Source: an uncultured Pseudomonadota bacterium
GTDB lineage: Bacteria > Pseudomonadota > Gammaproteobacteria > Steroidobacterales > Steroidobacteraceae
Direction of reading: 5' to 3'
Assembly (NCBI GenBank): GCA_903828595.1
Contig: CAIKMS010000008.1
Coordinates: forward strand, 1-64,000
Length of the DNA stretch: 64,000 nucleotides
Below are positions 41,530 through 50,494 of this stretch, piece by piece. The position numbers and the translations under genes are program-made. The notes beneath the pieces were generated by a model that was not told the DNA's origin, searched no databases, and saw only the letters and a program-made list of their open reading frames with translations. Position 1 is the stretch's first letter. Each line of letters begins with the position of its first letter.

Positions 41530-43179
41530 TTAGTGAAAGATCACGCCGGTCGTCATGTAGTTTGGACTTTGCCCATTGACGGTGGCTTCCACCGGACTGA
41601 ACGTTGCCGTGTGCGCTCCGCTGGTGATCACTGTCTGAAATTCGGCGGTCGCTGAGGGTTTGCCCGCTTCAGTAAAGTCCCAGATGGGTCCAGAAGACAA
41701 AGGGCTAAAGCCTGGGCCCACGGTAGGCGCTGTGGGTACGGTGTAGTCCACATCATTAAAGGTCAGGGCCAGATAAAGCCCTGTGCTTTGGGTGTTAGTG
41801 ACCGTGACGTTTAAGGTGTTGCTGCCGGGTGGCACGCTGCCCTGAAAATTCAGGCTATGACCGTCCACGGGATTAGCCGAGACCCCGGTGATTTCAAACA
41901 CGCTAAAGGCCACCCAGTCCTCATAGGTCGGCTTGCTCGTCGGTGATAGGTTGATGGTGTAAGTGCCTGCCTTCACGTTGGAGGTTAACCAATGAGCCAA
42001 AGACTGTGTGCCCAGCACGCCTAAGTTTTTGCTCTGCAGATCGTCGTGGCGATCCAATTGGGTGTAGGTGTTCGTGCCGTCGGTGGCGTTCATATCCGGG
42101 TAGAGGCTCGCGTAATTAGGCCAGTTGCCCACCACGTACAGCGTGCTGCCGGCTTGCACGTTGGACAACGTTACATTCCAGTTCGTGCTGCCGGAGCCGG
42201 GATAGCCGATGTACTGACCCATCTGGCGGATGCTGGCGGTACTCACCGGATTTACCGTGAACAGGGCGGGGCTGGAGCTACCACCGCCTGGGCCCGGGTT
42301 TTGAACGGTGATTTGCAGTGTTCCTGAAACGTTCAATAAATTGGCCGGAAGGGTGGCCGTGAGCACGGTGCTGTTAATGTTCGTGCTGCTTAAAAGGGTG
42401 CTATTCGCGTACACCTTAGAGCTTGCGAGGAAGTTGCTTCCGCTTAAGTTTAAGGTCAATGCCGGACTACCGACCGTGCCGCTTGTGGGTGCGATGGAGC
42501 TCAGCGTAGGGGCAGGATTTACGGCATTCACGCTGAACACTAAGCCCGTGGACGTGCCGCCACCGGGTGCGGGGTTACTGACGGTTATCAGCGCGCTGAT
42601 GGGTATGGCCAGATCGCTGGCCGGGACCGTGGCGATGAGTTGGGTGGCACTAACGTATTGAGTTGTTAAAGGCTGCCCGTTCCAGGCGACCGTTGAGCCG
42701 GAGAGAAAATTGGTGCCGCTTAACGTGACGCTTAGCGCGATGCTACCGGCGTTGACGCTGGAAGGTGAGATCAGGGTCAGGCCGGGTACTGGGTTATTAG
42801 CAATGACCTGAAAGGTTTGTGCGCTGGATGTGCCACCACCCGGTGCCGGGTTGGTGACCGTTAGAGCGACGATGCCGGGTTGAGCCAAGTCACTGGCCGG
42901 CACACTCGCACTAAGTTGGTTGGGGCTGAGTAACGTTGTTGGCAGCGGCGCGCCGTTCCAGTTCAACACGGAGCTGGCAATAAAACCGCTGCCCTGTGCG
43001 TTAAGGGTGAGTGAGCCTTGCCCTGCCAAAGCGCTCGCCGGCGTCAGGCCCTCCAGCGTGGGCGCTGGATTGGGCGTAGGTAACGGGGTACTGCTACTGC
43101 CACCACCACACGCGCTTAACGCCAACGCGAGCAGCAGGCCGGATAGCACAAGCTCTAGGGTCTGCCTGTAACGATTCAT
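41530..43179 (-). CDS. Lipoprotein with three IPT/TIG domains
   Basis: The 549-residue protein has a lipobox LSAC (Cys24) followed by GGGSSS and a Pro-rich linker. Three tandem IPT/TIG Ig-like domains follow, each with the pattern PAPTLxxLTPASA, GSGFIASSVLNWNGAPL and TVTNPAPGGGTSS. The C-terminal 230 residues (VSTASIRQMGQYIGYPGSGS, STLYVVGNWPNYASLYPDMN) form a further beta domain without a name I recognise. It is probably displayed on the outer membrane and may bind a glycan. It lies convergent to dps and divergent from the polysaccharide operon. Confidence 0.8.
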   Translation of the reverse strand: MNRYRQTLELVLSGLLLALALSACGGGSSSTPLPTPNPAPTLEGLTPASALAGQGSLTLNAQGSGFIASSVLNWNGAPLPTTLLSPNQLSASVPASDLAQPGIVALTVTNPAPGGGTSSAQTFQVIANNPVPGLTLISPSSVNAGSIALSVTLSGTNFLSGSTVAWNGQPLTTQYVSATQLIATVPASDLAIPISALITVSNPAPGGGTSTGLVFSVNAVNPAPTLSSIAPTSGTVGSPALTLNLSGSNFLASSKVYANSTLLSSTNINSTVLTATLPANLLNVSGTLQITVQNPGPGGGSSSPALFTVNPVSTASIRQMGQYIGYPGSGSTNWNVTLSNVQAGSTLYVVGNWPNYASLYPDMNATDGTNTYTQLDRHDDLQSKNLGVLGTQSLAHWLTSNVKAGTYTINLSPTSKPTYEDWVAFSVFEITGVSANPVDGHSLNFQGSVPPGSNTLNVTVTNTQSTGLYLALTFNDVDYTVPTAPTVGPGFSPLSSGPIWDFTEAGKPSATAEFQTVITSGAHTATFSPVEATVNGQSPNYMTTGVIFH

Positions 43180-43678
43180 GAAACGACCTCGCGTCGACAG
43201 ATCCGTGTCGTGGCGGGCGCTACGATCGGTCTGTCGGTGGTAACTGGCTGAGAATCCGTAGCGGATCTTAATCTATAAATCATCCCATTGAATCGACGGC
43301 CGCGGCTATCTTTACAGGGTGTAACTGAAGTGAACACCGCGCTGTTTTGAGCAAAGAAAGGTTTATCGGGGCTTAACGTTGGGTGTTTGTGCGAAGCTTT
43401 TGACGGGGTCTGGCGCGCAGACACCACATTTTCCGGTCCGTCGGTACCGGCAGGCTGGTCAGACAGCGGCGAGCGATGGCTTAAACAGTTAAGGTTCAGG
43501 TTCAGGCGTAGCCTGACTTAAGGGTTGCGGCCTGTGGTGTAACAAATCCCTGTTACACATAATATAGATCAGCAAGCGCCGGTTTGAGGTGTCGGCAGAT
43601 GCCGACCGCGTGATGCGTAGACGCTGGACGTCGAAGCCGATACAGTTGGGGCGTCGTGCTCGTTCATAAAGGGTGTAA
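43180..43678. promoter_or_regulatory. Control region of the polysaccharide export operon
   Basis: A 499-base gap between the IPT/TIG lipoprotein and the export operon. At 43537-43558 GTGTAACA and TGTTACAC form a perfect 8-bp dyad around AATCCC, followed at once by an AT-rich ATAATATAG that could be a -10 box. The position, about 120 bases before the first start codon, fits an operator. No other structure was recognised. Confidence 0.5.
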
Positions 43679-43807
43679 GTGACTGTTTTTATTAAGCCAA
43701 TGATGCTAAGCCTCGCTTTTTGTTGCGCCGCGATGCGTGCGCCGATGGCGCCTGCCGTGCAGCCCGTATCACGGGTTGATGCGACACCTTGGGAAGTCAG
43801 CGTCTGA
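43679..43807 (+). CDS. Small 42-residue ORF at the head of the export operon
   Basis: GTG at 43679 opens a 42-codon frame whose product starts TVFIKPMMLSLAFCCAAMRA and ends in VDATPWEVSV. The first 25 residues look like a signal peptide or one membrane helix with two Cys. Its TGA overlaps the ATG of the glycosyltransferase (TGATG), so the two are translationally coupled, and AAAGGGTG sits upstream of the GTG. It could be a leader peptide that controls the operon or a small envelope protein. No relative is known to me. Confidence 0.5.
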   Translation: MTVFIKPMMLSLAFCCAAMRAPMAPAVQPVSRVDATPWEVSV

Positions 43808-45102
43808 TGCGTAGGATTGAGACAACCGATTCGCCCTTAATTCTGGACATTTCCCGCCTGCTGTGGCGCGGTCGACGGCCTGCCCCCACCGGCATTGACC
43901 GGGTGGAGTTAGCTTATGCACGGCGTTATTTAGCCAGTCAGGACTCCGGGCGATACACCTACGCGGTGTTACACCTGTTCGGTCTGTTGTTTGTGATAAG
44001 CCCTAAAGGCGCTAAACGTTTTGTGGACGATCTCACCCTGCGCTGGGAAGGCCAAGATGCGATGGGTCACGGCGCTGAACCGCGCTCGGTCTGGAGTATT
44101 TACGGGCGGGTGTTGGGCAGTCTGCTCTTGGGTGGCATGTATCCGCTAGCGCTGCGCCGCTGGTGGGGGCCTAAGCACGCCATATTCATCGTGGTCTCGC
44201 ACCACCATGTCGCCTCCCAACCGGCCATTCGTCGGTTGTGCCGCTCCTATGGGCTTAAAACCGTGTGCTTTGTGCACGATCTGTTGGCCGTGGATTACCC
44301 GGAGTTTTTTCCGCGCTGGTGGGCGGGCTGGTTTACGCGTATCGCGAAAAACAGCCGTGACTCGTTCGATGCCATCATCGTTAACTCCGAGTGCACCGCT
44401 AAATCGTTAAGCGAACATCATTACCTGCAGGGCGGGGCATCTGCTCCGCCGGTGTTTGTCGCCCCCTTAGGCACGCGCGTATTCCCGCACACACCGGTGC
44501 CGGCCGATCTGAAGGCCCGCCCGTATTTCGTGATATTGGGCACTATAGAGCCGCGTAAAAATCATTTGATGCTGTTAAACCTCTGGGCACGCATGGCTGA
44601 GCTGCACGATCCCAGCCACCCGGTTCCGCGGTTAATCGTGATTGGCGCCAGGGGCTGGGAGAACGAACAGATTATCGACATGCTGGAGCGCTCCAAGCGC
44701 ATTCGCCGTGTGGTGACAGAGCGCAATAACGTGGCGGATCCAGAGTTAGCCGAGATCTTAAGTGGTGCGCGGGCATTATTGATGCCCTCCATGGCCGAAG
44801 GCTATGGAATGCCCTTAGCCGAAGCCTTAGGCTCGGGGATTCCGGTGATTTGCAGTGATATTCCCGTGTTTCGTGAGATTGGGCTGGATGCACCGGATTT
44901 TATCGATCCGTTGGATACCAAGGCTTGGCAGGCGCGTATTTTAGAATACGCGCAACCGGACTCTACAGTCCGTCAGGCGCAGATGGAACGCTTAACCCAG
45001 TGGTCAGCACCGACCTGGGCGCAACATTTTCAGGTGGTAGAGCGGATGCTGCATACTCTCGACGAGCAGATGCCCACCACGACTATTGAGAATGCCTCAT
45101 GA
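43807..45102 (+). CDS. GT4 family glycosyltransferase
   Basis: The protein of 431 residues is a GT-B retaining glycosyltransferase. The C-terminal donor domain shows YFVILGTIEPRKNHLMLLNL, IGARGWENEQIIDML and the E-x7-E motif region MPSMAEGYGMPLAEALGSGI. The N-terminal acceptor domain begins with ILDISRLLWRGRRPAPTGID, typical of GT4 enzymes in capsule loci. The ATG at 43807 overlaps the preceding small ORF; an upstream ATG would ignore that coupling. It overlaps the exporter gene by four bases. Confidence 0.87.
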   Translation: MRRIETTDSPLILDISRLLWRGRRPAPTGIDRVELAYARRYLASQDSGRYTYAVLHLFGLLFVISPKGAKRFVDDLTLRWEGQDAMGHGAEPRSVWSIYGRVLGSLLLGGMYPLALRRWWGPKHAIFIVVSHHHVASQPAIRRLCRSYGLKTVCFVHDLLAVDYPEFFPRWWAGWFTRIAKNSRDSFDAIIVNSECTAKSLSEHHYLQGGASAPPVFVAPLGTRVFPHTPVPADLKARPYFVILGTIEPRKNHLMLLNLWARMAELHDPSHPVPRLIVIGARGWENEQIIDMLERSKRIRRVVTERNNVADPELAEILSGARALLMPSMAEGYGMPLAEALGSGIPVICSDIPVFREIGLDAPDFIDPLDTKAWQARILEYAQPDSTVRQAQMERLTQWSAPTWAQHFQVVERMLHTLDEQMPTTTIENAS

Positions 45103-46301
45103 GACTTCAATCGATGGTTGAACCACCGCCTTTAAGCCCAGGCCGCTGGCAAGCCGTTTGCGGCTTGAGTTTTTTGGTGTTGAGCCTGAGCGGTTGCACC
45201 TCCTTTTTACCGACCATCGGCCCCTCGCGCTCAGCCATTGAGCACAGCAGCCAGGTCACCGCGGATGTGGGTGCGATTGAGTTGGTGGATGTGAATGAGT
45301 CGGTCACCCAAGAGTTATTGAGCCACCGCCAAGCCCAATCGTTTGCTCAGGTTTTAGGTCATCAGAGCCGTACGGTGCACACCGTGGGTATGGGCGATGC
45401 CTTAGAAGTGTCCATTTGGGAAGCACCACCGGCAACCTTGTTTGGTGCGATTGGCGCCAGCGTGCAAACCGTGGCCGCTCCTCCGCAGGCCACGTCCTTG
45501 CCTGAACAGTACGTCAGTGAAGACGGCACCATAGAGGTGCCCTTTGCCGGACGCTTGTCGGTTGCCGGTAAAACCCTGGCTCAAATTGAATCTTCGATCG
45601 CTGAGCGGTTAAGCCGTCAGGCTAACCAGCCGCAGGTGATCGTGCGCTTAAGCCAGAACCGTGCCTCTACCGTGACGGTGGTCGGCGAAGTCACCACCAA
45701 CACGCGCGTTTCATTGCTGCCAGGTAATGAGCATTTGTTAGATGCCATCGCCGCCGCCGGTGGGGTACGTAACCCGGTCGGTAAAACCATGATTCAGGTG
45801 ACTCGAGGTAACGTGGTTGCTGCCGAATCTTTAGATCGGGTGATTCGTGAGCCGCAGCAAAATGTGCCGTTGCAGCCCGGGGATGTAGTAGCTGCTTACT
45901 TTCAGCCGTTTTACTTCACGGCACTGGGTGCGACCGGTAAAAATGATGAGATCGCGTTCGAGGCTCAGGGTATTAGCTTAAGTCAGGCGTTGGCCCGAGC
46001 CGGCGGGTTGATCGATCAGCGCTCCAATGCCAAAGGCGTATTTATCTTCAGGCTCGCCAAACCCGATGCGATGACCTATCCGCATGCGCCGACCAAAACC
46101 ACGCCGGACGGGTTGGTGCCGGTGGTGTTTCGGGTGGATTTAACCGATCCCAACAGTTTTTTTGTGATGCAGAGTTTTCCGATGGAGTCGCGTGATGTGC
46201 TGTATGTGTCTAATGCACCGGTCACCGAAATCCAAAAGGCTTTAAATGTCTTGTTCTCGGTGGCTTATCCGATTTTGACCGTCAAGCAGGTGGGTCTGTG
46301 A
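45099..46301 (+). CDS. Outer-membrane polysaccharide export lipoprotein (Wza/BexD-type)
   Basis: The 400-residue protein has a lipobox LSGC, the poly-export domain (VGMGDALEVSIWEAPPATLF, YVSEDGTIEVPFAGRLSVAG and IAERLSRQANQPQVIVRLSQ) and SLBB ligand-binding repeats (VTVVGEVTTNTRVSLLPGNE, LDAIAAAGGVRNPVGKTMIQ and later QALARAGGLIDQRSNAKG). Such proteins form the ring-shaped outer-membrane channel for exported polysaccharide. It is the first transport gene of the operon, directly before the KpsE-like partner. Confidence 0.9.
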   Translation: MRLQSMVEPPPLSPGRWQAVCGLSFLVLSLSGCTSFLPTIGPSRSAIEHSSQVTADVGAIELVDVNESVTQELLSHRQAQSFAQVLGHQSRTVHTVGMGDALEVSIWEAPPATLFGAIGASVQTVAAPPQATSLPEQYVSEDGTIEVPFAGRLSVAGKTLAQIESSIAERLSRQANQPQVIVRLSQNRASTVTVVGEVTTNTRVSLLPGNEHLLDAIAAAGGVRNPVGKTMIQVTRGNVVAAESLDRVIREPQQNVPLQPGDVVAAYFQPFYFTALGATGKNDEIAFEAQGISLSQALARAGGLIDQRSNAKGVFIFRLAKPDAMTYPHAPTKTTPDGLVPVVFRVDLTDPNSFFVMQSFPMESRDVLYVSNAPVTEIQKALNVLFSVAYPILTVKQVGL

Positions 46302-47395
46302 TGGCTTGGCTTAAAAAACATTTCCTGCTTCTGGTCACGGTCCTTATCCCAACCTCACTGGCGATCCTCTACTACGGGTTGGTTGCCTCGGATATCTATA
46401 TCTCCGAATCTCGCTTTGTGGTGCGTAGTCCGCAAAAGCCGGCGCAGATGGGTATGGTTGGGGAGTTGCTGCAAAACACCGGCTTAGGCCACGCGCAGGA
46501 CGATACGTATTCGGTGAAAGATTACATCCTGTCGCGCGATGCGTTAGCCGAGCTGGATAAAACCCTCAAAGTCCGCGAGCGATTTGGCACTCTTAGCATT
46601 GATCTTTTGAACCGCTTTCCCGGGTTGCGTTTAAGCGATAGTTTTGAAGAGTTGTATCTGTACTACGGCGGTCACGTAGGTGTTGATTACGATGCCTCTT
46701 CGTCGATTTCCACACTCACCGTTCGAGCCTTTAGCGCTGAGGACGCCCATCAAATTAACCAAAAACTGGTGGAGATGAGTGAGGCGTTAGTCAACACGCT
46801 GAATGATCGCTCGCGTGCTGATTTAGTGAAATTTGCCGAGCACGATGTGGAGACGGCCGCTGCCAAAGCTAAAGAAGCCTCCTTAGCCCTCTCAGCGTTC
46901 AGGGGTAATCACGCGCTCTACCAGCCGGATTCTCAGGCAGCCCTGCAGTTACAAGGGGTGGCGAAGATTCAGGAGGAGTTGGTAGCAACGAAAGCTGCCA
47001 TCGCCCAGTTAAAAAAGATCTCGCCCGATAACCCGCAGCTTAAAACACTTGTGGTTAGGCAAGCAGCGCTTGCTGCCGCGATTGATCAGGAAAACGCTAA
47101 GGTGGCCAGTGATAACGGGTCATTGAGCTCTAAAGCACCACTGTATGAGCGATTGGCACTGGATTCAGCCTTTGCCGATAAACAATTAGCCACCGCACTT
47201 GCTGGATTGGAAGCGGCACGCAGCGAATCGATTCGCAAGCAGATTTATCTGGAGCGCATCGTCCAGCCAAGTAAGCCCGATCAAGCCATGGAGCCACGGC
47301 GCATTAAGTCGGTGCTGTCGGTGTTTTTGGTGGGGTTGATTCTTTGGGGGGTTGGCAGTTTGCTGATCGCCAGTGTCCGTGAGCACGCGGATTAA
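46298..47395 (+). CDS. kpsE: KpsE/BexC/CtrB-type inner-membrane export protein
   Basis: The 365-residue protein has a membrane helix near each end (LLVTVLIPTSLAILYYGL and SVLSVFLVGLILWGVGSLLI) and a large periplasmic coiled-coil body. The signature after the first helix, YISESRFVVRSPQKPAQMG, then DDTYSVKDYILSRDALAELD, matches the polysaccharide co-polymerase of ABC capsule exporters. It connects the ABC transporter with the outer-membrane channel. It overlaps the export lipoprotein by four bases. Confidence 0.9.
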   Translation: MMAWLKKHFLLLVTVLIPTSLAILYYGLVASDIYISESRFVVRSPQKPAQMGMVGELLQNTGLGHAQDDTYSVKDYILSRDALAELDKTLKVRERFGTLSIDLLNRFPGLRLSDSFEELYLYYGGHVGVDYDASSSISTLTVRAFSAEDAHQINQKLVEMSEALVNTLNDRSRADLVKFAEHDVETAAAKAKEASLALSAFRGNHALYQPDSQAALQLQGVAKIQEELVATKAAIAQLKKISPDNPQLKTLVVRQAALAAAIDQENAKVASDNGSLSSKAPLYERLALDSAFADKQLATALAGLEAARSESIRKQIYLERIVQPSKPDQAMEPRRIKSVLSVFLVGLILWGVGSLLIASVREHAD

Positions 47396-47401
47396 TCGCG
47401 C

Positions 47402-48196
47402 ATGACCACTTTAAGCACGCCGTCGCTCGCCTCAGCTTTTGCGATTAACCGACGGGTGCTCTACGCGCTACTGATGCGCGAAATCATTACGCGTTTTGGT
47501 CGTGAAAATATCGGCGTGTTGTGGCTCGTGGGTGAGCCGATGATTTTCACTCTGGGCATCGTGACGCTATGGTCGATGTCGGGTATGAATCACGGGCATG
47601 CCATTCCGATTGTGACTTTCGCCATTACCGGATATTCCTCGGTGCTCCTATGGCGTAATGCGGCCTCTCGAGCGGGTGGTGCGGTGGAGCAAAACAAGCA
47701 GCTTTTATATCACCGCAACGTCCTGGTGCTAGACACCTTACTGACGCGAATTCTGGTTGAGCTCGTGGGCGCTACGGGCTCCTTCATTGTGCTGATTAGC
47801 ATATTTGGGTTTTTTGGGTGGATGAAGCCACCCGAAAATATTCTGATGGTGATCGGCGGCTGGTTGATGTTGGCTTGGTTTGGTTCGGCCTTGGCGCTGA
47901 TGCTTGGCGCAGGCTCGGCGTATTCGCCAATCGTCGAGCGGTTATGGCACCCGGCCGCTTATCTGATGTTTCCGTTATCCGGAGCGGCTTTCATGGTGGA
48001 GTGGCTGCCCGTGAACTTGCGATCGGTCGTGACCTACTTTCCCATGGTTCATGGCATTGAGCTGCTGCGAGCCGGTTACTTTGGGAATGCCGTCAAAGCA
48101 CATTACGACATTGGCTACATGGCAGAAGTCTGCTTAGGTATGACGTTGATGGGGCTTTATCTGGTCCGTGAAGCCAGTTACCGGCTGGAGCACTGA
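47402..48196 (+). CDS. kpsM: KpsM/CtrC-type ABC transporter permease
   Basis: The 264-residue ABC-2 permease has six membrane segments and the family start ALLMREIITRFGRENIGVLW followed by EPMIFTLGIVTLW. The C-terminal YFPMVHGIELLRAGYFGNAV is the usual last loop. It translocates lipid-linked polysaccharide. Its stop and the next start share one base region (TGATG), showing tight coupling with the ATPase. Confidence 0.92.
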   Translation: MTTLSTPSLASAFAINRRVLYALLMREIITRFGRENIGVLWLVGEPMIFTLGIVTLWSMSGMNHGHAIPIVTFAITGYSSVLLWRNAASRAGGAVEQNKQLLYHRNVLVLDTLLTRILVELVGATGSFIVLISIFGFFGWMKPPENILMVIGGWLMLAWFGSALALMLGAGSAYSPIVERLWHPAAYLMFPLSGAAFMVEWLPVNLRSVVTYFPMVHGIELLRAGYFGNAVKAHYDIGYMAEVCLGMTLMGLYLVREASYRLEH

Positions 48197-48885
48197 TGCT
48201 GGAGCTTATTGACGTATCAAAGACTTACCACACGCGGTACGGGCCTCGGGAGGTTCTAAAGCACGTCAATCTGTCGCTAGGCAAAGGGCGCAACTTGGGT
48301 ATCCTGGGCCGTAACGGTGCCGGTAAATCCACGTTAATCCGAATGATTAGTGGCGCCGAAAAACCCAATACCGGACGCATCAAGCGTGGTATGAGCGTGT
48401 CCTGGCCATTGGCGTTTGGTGGAGCTTTTCACCAGCATCTAACCGGCCTAGATAACCTTAAGTTCGTGTGTCGCGTTTATGGCGTGGATTACCGGCCTTT
48501 AGTGCCATTTGTTGAGAGGTTCACCGAGCTGGGAGAATATTTTCATGAGCCGGTGGCTCATTACTCAGCAGGCATGATGACGCGTCTGGCTTTCGCCTTG
48601 TCCATGGCTATCGAGTTTGATTGCTTTCTGATTGATGAGGCGATGGTGGTAGGTGATGTGCGCTTTCATGAGCGATGTCATGTGGAGCTGTTTCACAAAC
48701 GCAAAGATCGAGCCTTCATCTTGGTGAGTCACGATGCCGACGTGATTAAACTGTATTGCGAGAATGCGGCGGTGCTTCACGAGGGAAAGTTACTTCCCTT
48801 CCCCAATGTGGATGCGGCCTACGACTTTTATAATGAGACGATGGCCGAGCATAAATCCCCTGATGGCAATGTGGAGGCCGCGTGA
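48196..48885 (+). CDS. kpsT: KpsT/CtrD-type ABC transporter ATPase
   Basis: The 229-residue ATPase shows Walker A GRNGAGKST, a signature helix YSAGMMTRLAFALSMAIEFD, Walker B FLIDEAM and the switch His in LVSHDADV. The YHTRYGPREVLKHVNLSLGK start fits the KpsT class. It drives polysaccharide export with KpsM. The gene overlaps the following glycosyltransferase by four bases. Confidence 0.92.
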   Translation: MLELIDVSKTYHTRYGPREVLKHVNLSLGKGRNLGILGRNGAGKSTLIRMISGAEKPNTGRIKRGMSVSWPLAFGGAFHQHLTGLDNLKFVCRVYGVDYRPLVPFVERFTELGEYFHEPVAHYSAGMMTRLAFALSMAIEFDCFLIDEAMVVGDVRFHERCHVELFHKRKDRAFILVSHDADVIKLYCENAAVLHEGKLLPFPNVDAAYDFYNETMAEHKSPDGNVEAA

Positions 48886-50387
48886 GCCAACCGAAGAAGC
48901 GAATTTTGGTGGAGCTTCGTGCCGCCCTGGACGGTCACTCGGGTATCCCACAGGCTGCTAGGCTACTATTTCGCAATCTGGCCAGAATGCCGGATTTTGA
49001 GGTGCAAGGCTTAATTCAACACGGCGGCCATGTGCTGGCCGCCGGACTGCCTGATCCGATTGATGGATCGTTCGTGGGCGCGAATGTGGCCGAGAGTGTC
49101 CATCAATTGGGAAAAGTCATCATTGCCATTGAAGAGCGACCGTGGCTGGTGAACGTCCAGGGGTTTATGCACTCCTTACTGATGGTCATCCGTCAATTGA
49201 TAGGCGGCACTCAAAAGCTCGGTTACTTTGATGCGAGTCGTTTCCCAGACTTTGTGTGGCGGCGTCTTTTCGCTAAGTCCTTGCCTGCCGATGATCTAGC
49301 GTTGGTGGTGTCGCAGAAGTATCGTGTTCAGAGAATGCCTTGGCATGCTCTGCACATTACCGGTCTTGTAACCCGCTGGCTGGGTGGCGCTTTTTACGGG
49401 CGCGTTGATACTCGTGGTATCGACGTGCTGATCGCTGAGACGCCTTATCCCGGTCGGTTGTCCAGAGGCACTACGCTCGTGATCCGATATCACGATTCGA
49501 TCCCACTATTGATGCCGCATACGATCAAGGAACGTCGTTACCATCAAGCGGCCCATTTTCATGCCTTGAAGCGAAATGTAGCGGATGGCGCCTGGTTCAT
49601 GTGCGTCTCTGAAACCACTCGTCAGGACCTTATCGGTCTGTTCCCCGAGGTTGCTTCCCGCGCCGTGACCGTTCCAAATACGGTTTCTCACCATTATTAC
49701 AATGAAGACTCACGGATCGAGTGGGTAGGCGATGTTATTCGCACCCGAATGAGTCGCAGGATGCAACGTATCCGCAGCAATGCGATTGCTTCGATTTTAA
49801 GTGGTGGGGTTGACAGTCAGCAGGTTGAGTATTTGCTCTGCGTATCGACCGTTGAGCCACGAAAAAATCACCTCGCTTTACTTGCCGCATGGGAGCGTCT
49901 ACGTAGCGACGGCTTCCCCCATTTGAAGCTGGTGCTGGTGGGAGAATTAGGTTGGTATCACCAAAGAATTACCCGTGCGTTTGAACCGTGGATGGCCCGT
50001 GGCGAGTTGTTGCATTTAGAAAACGTGCCAGCCGGTGAACTCAGACTTCTATACAAGCACGCCAAGGCTACCGTATGTCCCAGCGTAGGTGAGGGTTTTG
50101 GTTACTCCGGAGTAGAGGCCATGATGTCGGGTGGCGTGGTCGTTGCATCCGACATCCCCGTACATCGCGAGATCTATGGCGAGGCAGCGATTTATGCAAA
50201 CCCATACGATGTTGAAAATCTAGCCGGAGCCATTAAAAGCGTGATGAGGCCTGAGGGCGAATCCAGGCGCGCTGAAAGGGTCGAACTCGGCGCGGTTCAG
50301 AGCCAGCGCTACGAGGTAGCAAACATTGCACCACAGTATCACGACTTTCTGGCACGCCTGCCTACGAGGTTGGCGGACCATGGATAG
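48882..50387 (+). CDS. GT4 family glycosyltransferase
   Basis: The 501-residue GT-B enzyme has donor-domain motifs YLLCVSTVEPRKNHLALLAA, LVLVGELGWYHQRITRAFEP and VCPSVGEGFGYSGVEAMMSG. The N-terminal acceptor domain starts with ILVELRAALDGHSGIPQAAR. It is about 100 residues longer than most GT4 enzymes because of a larger N-terminal domain. Gene overlap with kpsT puts it in the export operon, and it probably builds the exported glycan. Confidence 0.85.
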   Translation: MSQPKKRILVELRAALDGHSGIPQAARLLFRNLARMPDFEVQGLIQHGGHVLAAGLPDPIDGSFVGANVAESVHQLGKVIIAIEERPWLVNVQGFMHSLLMVIRQLIGGTQKLGYFDASRFPDFVWRRLFAKSLPADDLALVVSQKYRVQRMPWHALHITGLVTRWLGGAFYGRVDTRGIDVLIAETPYPGRLSRGTTLVIRYHDSIPLLMPHTIKERRYHQAAHFHALKRNVADGAWFMCVSETTRQDLIGLFPEVASRAVTVPNTVSHHYYNEDSRIEWVGDVIRTRMSRRMQRIRSNAIASILSGGVDSQQVEYLLCVSTVEPRKNHLALLAAWERLRSDGFPHLKLVLVGELGWYHQRITRAFEPWMARGELLHLENVPAGELRLLYKHAKATVCPSVGEGFGYSGVEAMMSGGVVVASDIPVHREIYGEAAIYANPYDVENLAGAIKSVMRPEGESRRAERVELGAVQSQRYEVANIAPQYHDFLARLPTRLADHG

Positions 50388-50494
50388 ACGGATTCACCGC
50401 GTTCCGTGTCCGATCCCAGCCCAGAGAGACCTAAAGATTTGGGTACAAGCCTTTGCCTTGGTAGCCCTCCGCGACAATTTAGGTAGTGCGAGCC

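Noticed and set aside
43537..43558. A TyrR box
   Set aside because: The arms are TGTAAC/GTTACA with an 8-base spacer, whereas TyrR boxes are TGTAAA-N6-TTTACA.
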